Shown here piece by piece: positions 1 to 5,910 of a stretch of 5,910 nt of DNA. The notes beneath the pieces were generated by a model. The model was not told where the DNA came from, made no database searches, and worked only from the letters and a program-made list of their open reading frames with translations. The translations under genes were made by a program, and so were the position numbers. This DNA is from JBDTMC01 sp039934475 (GTDB lineage: Bacteria > Acidobacteriota > Terriglobia > Bryobacterales > Bryobacteraceae): positions 1-5,910 of the forward strand of contig JBDTMC010000483.1 in assembly GCA_039934475.1 (NCBI GenBank), read 5' to 3'. Position 1 is the stretch's first letter. Every line of letters starts with the position of its first letter.

Positions 1-11
1 TCAAACCTTCA

Positions 12-908
12 TTATCGTATGGAGGGCGGTGTATCCGGTACGTAGGGCTCCACGTGGACCAGGACGTCGGCTACCCAATCGAGCTCCTCGATGATATGGA
101 AGCGGACGCGGGTGGCGATTTCGTGGGATTCGCGGACGGTGAGCCCCGGGTCAACTTCAAGGTGGAGATCGACGTGATATTTCATCCCGGTCTTGCGGGC
201 CCAGCACTTCTCAACGGCGAGCGCTCCGGGCACGGTATGGGCGACGAGGCGGATGCGGCGCATGGTTTCCTCGTCTGGCATGGTGTCCATCAGTTGCATG
301 GACGTATCGCGGACGACGCGCAGACCGAGGAAGATGACCAGCAGGCCGACAATGAAGCCCCCGTAGTGATCGGCGGCCAGAAACCGGACAGGGTCGTGGA
401 TGGCGAGACCTACCGCAGTAAGAGCGGCGAAGGCGGAGAGGATATCGACACTATCGTTCCAGGCATCGGCGCGCAAAGCCTCGCTGTGAATGCGCTTCCC
501 GATGCGAAACTTCATCGTGGATAGGCCCAACTTGATAACGATAGAAGCAACGAGGGGCCAAAAGACGTAAGCGGCCGGCGGCGCATGTACCTCTCCGATA
601 CGGACTACTGAGCGGAGGCAGATGGCCAATCCGGTAAACGCAAGGACGAGGCCGACGGCAAGGCCAGTGAGTGTTTCCACGCGCCCGTGTCCGTAGGGGT
701 GGTCTTCATCGGCCGGGCGCGCGGCAATGGTGAGGCCGAAGAGGACAATACCGGAGGCAAAGACGTCGCTGGCCGATTCCACACCGTCTGCCACAACAGC
801 CGTGGACCCGGCGGCATAGCCGATTGCTATCTTCGCGACAGCTAAACCGCCGCTGGCGAACATGCTGATAAGCGCAATGCGCGCCCCAAGATTCTTCGCG
901 GCGGCCAC
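12..908 (-). CDS. Cation diffusion facilitator (CDF) family divalent metal transporter
   Basis: This is a complete 298-residue inner-membrane transporter, the usual length for bacterial CDF (FieF/YiiP-like) proteins, which exchange divalent metal ions for protons and normally export metal from the cytoplasm. Six hydrophobic segments are visible at about residues 10-33, 36-60, 78-100, 113-131, 152-171 and 181-199. The family signature PADEDHPYGHGRVETL lies at 65-80, with D67, H70 and H74 matching the loop metal site of YiiP. A soluble C-terminal dimerisation domain (about 210-290) contains HVDLHLEVDP (245-254), H262 and VHVEP (285-289). An ungapped alignment to YiiP through the H70 motif places E44 and D48 in TM2 where YiiP has Asp45 and Asp49. 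TM5 carries N151 and D155 where YiiP has His153 and Asp157, so the ion cannot be predicted. The start is a GTG directly after an in-frame TGA. The next in-frame Met (residue 16) would cut into TM1. No good Shine-Dalgarno is seen. The gene begins 7 nt after the DUF885 stop, which suggests coupling. Stop codon is TAA. Confidence 0.95.
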   Translation of the reverse strand: MAAAKNLGARIALISMFASGGLAVAKIAIGYAAGSTAVVADGVESASDVFASGIVLFGLTIAARPADEDHPYGHGRVETLTGLAVGLVLAFTGLAICLRSVVRIGEVHAPPAAYVFWPLVASIVIKLGLSTMKFRIGKRIHSEALRADAWNDSVDILSAFAALTAVGLAIHDPVRFLAADHYGGFIVGLLVIFLGLRVVRDTSMQLMDTMPDEETMRRIRLVAHTVPGALAVEKCWARKTGMKYHVDLHLEVDPGLTVRESHEIATRVRFHIIEELDWVADVLVHVEPYVPDTPPSIR

Positions 909-918
909 TCAGTCACTA
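906..918 (-). other. Gene junction: DUF885 stop and CDF GTG start, probable translational coupling
   Basis: The DUF885 TAG stop (918-916) is followed after 7 nt by the GTG start of the CDF gene (908-906), with a TGA in the CDF frame immediately before that GTG. No purine-rich ribosome site is visible upstream; the nearest G-rich stretch, GGGGT, lies well back in the DUF885 tail. The arrangement fits re-initiation by terminating ribosomes and a shared transcript. This is inferred from spacing alone. Confidence 0.5.
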
Positions 919-2700
919 TACCCCGGCGGAGGGGGCGGCAGCCTGCTTCTCACGGGCGATCCAGGCGTCGATGCGCTCGCCAAGCACGTCGAGTGGAAGT
1001 GCGCCGCCACCCAACACTTCATCGTGGAAGTGGCGGATGTTGAATTTCGGACCGAGTTCCTTCTTCGCATGTTCGCGAAGCCGGAGAATGGTGAGCTGCC
1101 CGATCTTGTAGCCGAGAGCCTGCGACGGCCAGGAGATGTAGCGGTCCGTCTCAGCCTGAACCTCGGATTCGGCCACGTTGGAGTGGGCGTGGAAGAAGTC
1201 CACCATCTGCTGGCGGGTCCAATGTTTGAAATGAACACCGGTGTCGAGGACGAGGCGGATAGCGCGCAACATCTCGCTATCGAGGCGGCCGTAGTCGCTA
1301 TAAGGATCCTGGTAAAAACCCATATCCTTAGCCAGCCCTTCGGTGTAGAGAGCCCAGCCTTCGGTGTAGGCGATGTAAAACTCGTGCTGACGGAAGGGTG
1401 GCAGGGCGGGCAGTTCCTGGGCGATGGCGATCTGCATGTGATGGCCGGGCACGCCCTCATGATAGGCGGTGCTTTCGATTTCAGGCGTGGTGCGCTTCTC
1501 CCATTCGTAGGTGTTCACCTGGACGCGGCCGGGGCGCGAACCGTCGGGCGTGCCCATGGCATACTCGGCGCCGGCGGCCTCCTTTTCGCGGAACGCCTCA
1601 GTCTTCTCCACCTTCATGCGGCCCTTGGGAAGACGGCCAAAGTATTCGGGAAGCTTGTTGTACATGCCGTCTGTGAACTTGCGGTACTTGTCGAGGATGT
1701 CCTCGCCGGACGCCACGTGGAGTTTAGGATCGGAGTTGACGGCGGCGCGGAATGTCTTCAGATCGGAGAAGCCGAGTTTCTTGGCGATGGTCAATTGCTC
1801 CGCCTCGATGCGGGCGACTTCGGATAGACCAAGCTGGTGAATTTCCTCGGGCGACATCAAGGTGGTGGTGGCTTCGCGGACTTGATAGGCGTAGTAGGCT
1901 GGGCCGTTGGGCAATGCGGAGACGCCAACATCGGTGCGGCCCTTGGGTGCGTATTCGTCGCGGACGAAGACCGAAAATCGGGTGTAAGCGGGCAAAACGT
2001 CTTTGGCGATGGCCGAGAGCAGGTCGCGGCGGATGGCGTCCTGGGTTTCTTTGGCAAGCGTGTCGGGCATCTTCTTCAGCGGCTCCGCGAAGGGCGAGTC
2101 TTCCGGCTTCATGGCGGCGAGACCGGCGGCCTGGGTGACGACTTTCTCGAGCAGAAATCGTGGCGGCATTAGATTGTCTTTGAGGCCGGCGCGCATCAGC
2201 TCCATCGTCTGATCGAATCCCAAGGGCAGTTTGTGCAGACGCGTGATGTAGTCGCGGTAGTCCTTCTCATTGGTGAAGGAGAGCATGGAGGGAAACTGGG
2301 CCGCGTTGAGGTGGAGGCCGCCCATCTGATTGACGGGCATCTCGTAGTCCTTGAAGCGGACGCCTTCCAGATTGTGTTCCAGATCGCGAATCATGATGCG
2401 ATGGCTGAGCAAATCCTGGTCGGGGAATCCCGTGGTGTCGATGGCTTGGAAGCGAACCAGGAAGGCGCGGGCGTCCTCTTCGCGCTGTTTGATGGACTTG
2501 AGGGAAAGGTCGGAGAGTTGGTCGTTGAAGCGCTTGTCGCCGAGGATAGAGGCGAATTCGGGGCTGGTTCGAAGACTGTATTCCCACTGTTCGGCGAGCA
2601 AGTCATTGAAGGCCTTACGGCGGGATTCCAGTGACGGCGTTTGGGCTTGCATCAGGACAGCCAGGAGGGGGAGAAGTAGAAAACACCGGGAGAAACGCAT
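916..2700 (-). CDS. DUF885 family protein, predicted exported metallopeptidase
   Basis: This is a 594-residue protein of the DUF885 (PF05960) family, a widespread and poorly characterised group thought to be zinc-dependent hydrolases. From the chosen ATG the N-terminus reads MRFSRCFLLLPLLAVLMQAQ, a basic start and hydrophobic core typical of a Sec signal peptide. Cleavage is likely near residues 19-20, and there is no lipobox. The rest is largely helical. The probable metal site is HEGVPGHH at residues 414-421, followed by YTEGWALYTEGL at about 445-456 (E447 and E454 are candidate third ligands). A conserved RYISWPSQALGYKIGQ block follows at about 520-535. The length is normal for the family. 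The frame is open back to an ATG at 2760, but that start would add 20 charged residues ahead of the signal peptide and lies inside a strong hairpin, so the ATG at 2700 is preferred. Neither start has a convincing Shine-Dalgarno. The catalytic role is inferred from motifs; the substrate is unknown. Confidence 0.92.
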   Translation of the reverse strand: MRFSRCFLLLPLLAVLMQAQTPSLESRRKAFNDLLAEQWEYSLRTSPEFASILGDKRFNDQLSDLSLKSIKQREEDARAFLVRFQAIDTTGFPDQDLLSHRIMIRDLEHNLEGVRFKDYEMPVNQMGGLHLNAAQFPSMLSFTNEKDYRDYITRLHKLPLGFDQTMELMRAGLKDNLMPPRFLLEKVVTQAAGLAAMKPEDSPFAEPLKKMPDTLAKETQDAIRRDLLSAIAKDVLPAYTRFSVFVRDEYAPKGRTDVGVSALPNGPAYYAYQVREATTTLMSPEEIHQLGLSEVARIEAEQLTIAKKLGFSDLKTFRAAVNSDPKLHVASGEDILDKYRKFTDGMYNKLPEYFGRLPKGRMKVEKTEAFREKEAAGAEYAMGTPDGSRPGRVQVNTYEWEKRTTPEIESTAYHEGVPGHHMQIAIAQELPALPPFRQHEFYIAYTEGWALYTEGLAKDMGFYQDPYSDYGRLDSEMLRAIRLVLDTGVHFKHWTRQQMVDFFHAHSNVAESEVQAETDRYISWPSQALGYKIGQLTILRLREHAKKELGPKFNIRHFHDEVLGGGALPLDVLGERIDAWIAREKQAAAPSAGV

Positions 2701-2733
2701 AGGGTATTTGACTCTATGGTAACTGTTTCGGTT

Positions 2734-2759
2734 TGGGGCGAACCGAGGGGTTCGCCCCA
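2734..2759 (-). terminator. Perfect 11-bp stem-loop after the M36 gene, possible terminator
   Basis: Positions 2734-2744 (TGGGGCGAACC) pair perfectly with 2749-2759 (GGTTCGCCCCA), leaving a 4-nt loop at 2745-2748. The stem is GC-rich and starts about 12 nt after the M36 stop codon, the usual place for a transcription end. On the minus-strand transcript it is followed by AAACCGAAACAG rather than a U-run, so it is not a textbook intrinsic terminator. It may act as a Rho-assisted end, an mRNA 3' stabiliser, or a 5' leader element of the DUF885 gene, whose ATG lies 33 nt further on. The rest of the 2701-2771 gap shows no convincing promoter. Confidence 0.45.
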
Positions 2760-2768
2760 TTTCCGCGG

Positions 2769-2788
2769 GAGCTAGTTGGAGCTAGTTG
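2769..2788. repeat. Tandem 10-bp duplication across the M36 stop codon
   Basis: GAGCTAGTTG occurs twice back to back (2769-2778 and 2779-2788). On the minus strand the repeat encodes the last residues TTSSN and the TAG stop of the M36 gene. The unit is not a multiple of three. With only one copy, the frame would read on through the intergenic hairpin to a TAG at 2715-2713, adding about 16 residues. This looks like a replication-slippage duplication that set the present C-terminus, but chance cannot be excluded for so short a repeat. Confidence 0.7.
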
Positions 2789-5700
2789 TGGCCGGGCAGC
2801 CGGGGTCAGCTACCAGACCGGTAAACGGCTTGTTCTTGAGGCCGACAAAGGTAATGTTGTCGACATCCCAACCGGGAGCGCCACCTGCCTCGTCCTCGCC
2901 AATCCGGAATCTGATTTTCACAATCTGATTGGCGTAGGTGGTTCCGAGGCTGATGTTTTGCGTGACGAACGAAGGGTATCCCGAACTGGCCGCGGTGTAG
3001 GCTGATCTTCCGGTCAGCGGGTTGCTGCAGCAATTGGAGATAGTTCCGTTGTAGCCGGTGCCGATATTGGTCCAAGTTACGCCATCGGTGGTGATTTCGA
3101 TGACACCGCCGTCGTATCGGGCGCTGGCATCGAACTCGAACGAATAGCGGTGGCTGATGCTGAAGCTGAAGTTGCCGGCGCCCACGGAGAGGTTAGGCGA
3201 AATCAGCGAGCGATCGGCCAACGAGCCGGAATCCGGACCGTTCCAAGCATAGTTGAGCGGTGTGGTGGAGGTCTGGACGCGAGCGAAGAGTCCAGAACCG
3301 ATGGCCGCCTGCGGAAGCCAGGTGCTGACCGGCGACTCCACGGTGTCGGTGGTAAAACCGGTACCTGAATCGGCGTTGACGTAGGTGGACAAAGTGGCAG
3401 TGGCCGGCGTGCCGGTGAGCAGGCGCGGATCACTCACTGTGATTGAGAAATCGGCCTGTCCGATGGCGGTAGCGCCCTGAAGACCGACAACCAATCCGCC
3501 TGTAACTTCATCGAACGGGTTGCTGTTAGGCATGCGGAACACGTTGCCGTAGGGGAACCGGACGTTCGGGTTGGTGGAAGTGATGCTGGCAACCGTGCCG
3601 ACCAGGGGACGAGCTCCGGTGTTCTTGATGGTGAGAAGAAATTGGCCGGCTTCGCCATTGTCGAGGATGCCATCGGCGGAGCAAGTCCTAAGCGTATCGT
3701 CCAAGGAAGTGGACAGCAGCGTCAACGCGCCGCCGACTTCGTAGCTCTCAACCAGCCCCGGTGAGTTGGTGGAAGAGAAGCGATCGGGCGCCACGGCGGC
3801 GGTGCCAGCGCCGCGGCGGGCAAACGCCTGGGCGAAGAGTTGGTAGTCAGTCTTGCTTGTGGCGAAGGCGGCGGCAAGAACGGCATCGCGGGCGTCAAGA
3901 AGAGTGGGCGAAGTGGGGGTCATCTTGTAGCCCTCCACGATGTACTTCTTCATGCGGCTACGGGCTTCTGCAAATGAGATGCGTGGGGTGGGTCCCTGGG
4001 TATCGCGCAGCAACGATGCATAGCACTCCCACAACATGGATGCCCAGACTTCACCGGTGTTGTGCGCTTCGGAGTTGCCGACGCCGTCCTGGCCGAAGGC
4101 ATAGGGCACTCCGGGGGGCAGCGCTACACCTTCGGAAATGTGCTTGAAGGTGAGTGGGTTCTTCGTGAAATCGCTGGAGTAGGGGACGCGACGGATACCG
4201 AAGTAGAAATCGTTGGTCGCGTAGCCGGCCATGGCGTAGACGCCGTTCCAAGTGGAATTGGAGGCCACTGCCGTATCTTCGGCCTTCACTGTGAGCAGCA
4301 TGGCGTGGAAATCAGCCCAGCCTTCGCCCAGACCGCTGGCCATGTTGGTGTTGAGACCGGAGGCATCCTGGACAAGACGGTTGCTGATGTAGTGACCCCA
4401 CTCATGAGCGACAATCTGGTTGTCGAGCGCACCGTCGCGGCTGAGACCGGTGACGCGGTTGAGAGTGGCGGTGACTGCGACGCTGGCATCGAGCGCAGTG
4501 CGGAACGTGTTGCCATCGGTAAGGGCCAGAGAGAGGGTTCCGACGGTAACCGTAGCATCCACGCCGGTCATGCCGGGCGGGATTTCAGGGTTGGTCGAAC
4601 TGGCTACGTTGGCAATAATTACGGCGGAGGCGCCGGCCAGCTGCGCGTTTTTCGTCTTAATGACAAAGCTGCAGGTGCCGCGATCGACAAAGGCGATTTT
4701 ACCGGTGAGGTTGTTCGTGACCGGATTACAGGCGTCGATGGGGGACGTGCGGAGAAGCGGGGCGGTGACATTGAAATTCGAAGGACCGAAATCGGCGGTT
4801 CCGTTGGGGAAACTGCCGGTCACGCCACCGGTGGCGCTGATGGTGCTGGTTTGGGGGCCGTCCCAAACGTACATGCGCATGCGCGGCCGTGCGCCATCGG
4901 CGGGGGTGGCCATGTTTGCATTGTTGCGTCCGGCGAAGTCCAGATCTTCGGCGAAGATACTGTCGTTTTCCAGACCGCCCCGGCCATAGTTGGACTTTTG
5001 CGCATTCCCGTCAACTTCTTTGAAACCGGCATCGTAGTACCAGTCGTGGAACATATTGACGTTATAGAAAAGTTGGGTGACTCCGGCTTGGGTCTGCTCG
5101 GCCGAGGAACCGGCAGCCATGTTGAGGTCATAGAGGTGGTCAAAGTTGCCGGCGGAGGTGGTGTAAGCGTAGGTATCGGCAGTGCCGGGCTGATAGTCGT
5201 CGGGCGATGCTAGGTCGGCGAAAGCTTCCACGTTATTGCCCAGAGTGAAGGTTGCGCCCGGCGCCAGCCAAGGATCTCCGGTGCTGATGGGACCCGATTG
5301 GAGAGTGAGGAAATTCGGTGCGATGAAGGGCGGAACACTGCCATCGGGAACCGGGTTGGCCTTAGGCGTGGGTGAGTTGCCCTGGGGACCGTCGAAGGGC
5401 AGGCGCAAGCCGCCGGCGGCAGTGTCGGCCCAGGCGCGATAACCGAAGTTGTCGCTGGCGGTCTGGTTCATGCGGAACAGCATCTGGCCGTCGGCAGCGC
5501 TAATTACGTAACTATACGCCTTGGAATCGTGGTCACCCGGGCGGGCGACGGAGACTTCAACGTAGTAGGCGGCGTCGAGCCGGCCGGGCAGACGGTAGAA
5601 AACCTTCTTGGCGCGAGCCTGGTCGATGAAATGGAAAGCGCTCACACCGGGGGCAGCCGAGTAATGTTCGTACGGTCCCTGGCCGCCGGAACGCACCAGC

Positions 5701-5910
5701 GAGGCGTCACTGACCTGGATATCCAGAAGGTCACTGATGGCGCGGGAAATGGCTTGGGAGGGGGTCAGCGCAAACGTGCGATTGACTCCCGACGCGGTGC
5801 CAGTGACGAAGCCGGAAACCGCAATCAAGTTGAACTGCTGATCCATTGACACGGCCACTTGTTCGCGGAAGACATCCACTCCGGCAACGGTGGACCGGAA
5901 CTTGACGATG
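2772..5910 (-). CDS. M36 (fungalysin) family secreted zinc metallopeptidase, 5' partial
   Basis: This is a secreted endopeptidase of MEROPS family M36. The frame is open to the window edge: codons before the first GTG at 5879 read IVKFRSTVAG and continue the propeptide, so the true start and signal peptide lie outside. Residue numbers count from that GTG. Residues 1-140 are the end of the FTP-type propeptide plus a PepSY-like part. The M36 domain follows, with FYNVNMFHDWYYDAGF (271-286) and NYGRGGLENDSIFAEDLDFA (297-316). A PA domain (about 370-465, with C384 and C403 as a probable disulfide) is inserted before the active site. The zinc motif HEWGH is at 492-496, with catalytic E493. The third ligand is E519 in GLGEGWADF, spaced as in fungalysins. 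EAHNTGEVWASMLWE (604-618) is also a family hallmark. C-terminal additions are an Ig-like domain (about 730-840, starting CSADGILDNGE) and a jelly-roll-like domain (about 850-1013, ending GWDVDNITFVG), probably for substrate binding. The active-site residues are all present. Confidence 0.95.
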   Translation of the reverse strand, partial: IVKFRSTVAGVDVFREQVAVSMDQQFNLIAVSGFVTGTASGVNRTFALTPSQAISRAISDLLDIQVSDASLVRSGGQGPYEHYSAAPGVSAFHFIDQARAKKVFYRLPGRLDAAYYVEVSVARPGDHDSKAYSYVISAADGQMLFRMNQTASDNFGYRAWADTAAGGLRLPFDGPQGNSPTPKANPVPDGSVPPFIAPNFLTLQSGPISTGDPWLAPGATFTLGNNVEAFADLASPDDYQPGTADTYAYTTSAGNFDHLYDLNMAAGSSAEQTQAGVTQLFYNVNMFHDWYYDAGFKEVDGNAQKSNYGRGGLENDSIFAEDLDFAGRNNANMATPADGARPRMRMYVWDGPQTSTISATGGVTGSFPNGTADFGPSNFNVTAPLLRTSPIDACNPVTNNLTGKIAFVDRGTCSFVIKTKNAQLAGASAVIIANVASSTNPEIPPGMTGVDATVTVGTLSLALTDGNTFRTALDASVAVTATLNRVTGLSRDGALDNQIVAHEWGHYISNRLVQDASGLNTNMASGLGEGWADFHAMLLTVKAEDTAVASNSTWNGVYAMAGYATNDFYFGIRRVPYSSDFTKNPLTFKHISEGVALPPGVPYAFGQDGVGNSEAHNTGEVWASMLWECYASLLRDTQGPTPRISFAEARSRMKKYIVEGYKMTPTSPTLLDARDAVLAAAFATSKTDYQLFAQAFARRGAGTAAVAPDRFSSTNSPGLVESYEVGGALTLLSTSLDDTLRTCSADGILDNGEAGQFLLTIKNTGARPLVGTVASITSTNPNVRFPYGNVFRMPNSNPFDEVTGGLVVGLQGATAIGQADFSITVSDPRLLTGTPATATLSTYVNADSGTGFTTDTVESPVSTWLPQAAIGSGLFARVQTSTTPLNYAWNGPDSGSLADRSLISPNLSVGAGNFSFSISHRYSFEFDASARYDGGVIEITTDGVTWTNIGTGYNGTISNCCSNPLTGRSAYTAASSGYPSFVTQNISLGTTYANQIVKIRFRIGEDEAGGAPGWDVDNITFVGLKNKPFTGLVADPGCPATTSSN

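Noticed and set aside
862..1827. A 321-codon plus-strand open frame opposite the DUF885 gene
   Set aside because: It lies wholly antisense to a well-recognised coding frame, is rich in Gly, Val and Ala with no domain or signal I recognise, and its start overlaps the CDF gene start. It is typical of shadow frames in GC-rich genes.
2698..2760. Upstream ATG at 2760 as the DUF885 start (614 residues)
   Set aside because: It would place 20 residues, many charged, before an evident signal peptide, and the start codon overlaps the base of the intergenic hairpin. The ATG at 2700 gives a normal exported protein.
4062..5213. A 383-codon plus-strand open frame opposite the M36 gene
   Set aside because: It is antisense to the conserved M36 catalytic and PA domains. 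The Gly/Val-rich product has repetitive low-complexity character and no recognisable motif, and no ribosome site or promoter supports it.
5877..5879. GTG at 5879 as the true start of the M36 gene
   Set aside because: The frame remains open to the window edge with propeptide-like sequence upstream, and a start here would lack any signal peptide and cut the FTP domain. The codon is an internal valine.
1..5910. Defence system, CRISPR array, prophage, transposon or tRNA signals
   Set aside because: No spaced direct repeats, transposase or integrase motifs, terminal inverted repeats or cloverleaf-like segments were found. All but about 90 bases are accounted for by three ordinary protein genes.

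Overview
The window holds three protein genes, all on the minus strand and packed almost without gaps. In transcription order they are: the 3' part of a large secreted M36 (fungalysin-type) metallopeptidase that enters from the right edge (5910 to 2772), an exported DUF885-family predicted metallopeptidase (2700 to 916), and a cation diffusion facilitator (CDF) metal transporter (908 to 12). I see no RNA genes, insertion sequences, CRISPR arrays, tRNAs or phage genes. The plus-strand open frames are shadows of these genes.

The sequence is moderately GC-rich by eye. A DUF885 enzyme with a Sec signal next to a multi-domain M36 peptidase with PA and beta-sandwich C-terminal domains suggests a free-living heterotrophic Gram-negative bacterium. 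The protein style resembles Acidobacteriota (Solibacter/Bryobacter type), but this is an impression from sequence style, not a demonstrated assignment.

Layout: 5910-2772 is the M36 peptidase, cut at its N-terminus, so its signal peptide and the first part of its FTP propeptide lie outside. The gap 2771-2701 carries a perfect 11-bp hairpin about 12 nt past the M36 stop, probably a transcription end or mRNA 3' structure. A tandem 10-bp duplication straddles the M36 stop codon. The DUF885 gene and the CDF gene are separated by only 7 nt and are probably co-transcribed and translationally coupled.

Joint function (inference): the M36 enzyme would cut proteins outside the cell and the DUF885 enzyme would act on peptides or another substrate in the envelope. 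The CDF protein would move divalent metal across the inner membrane. A common theme of metal-dependent extracytoplasmic proteolysis is possible, but the neighbourhood may be incidental. No previously undescribed multi-gene system is evident. The items most worth a second look are the unusual transport-site residues of the CDF protein, the frame-altering duplication at the M36 stop, and the uncharacterised HExxxGHH enzyme.
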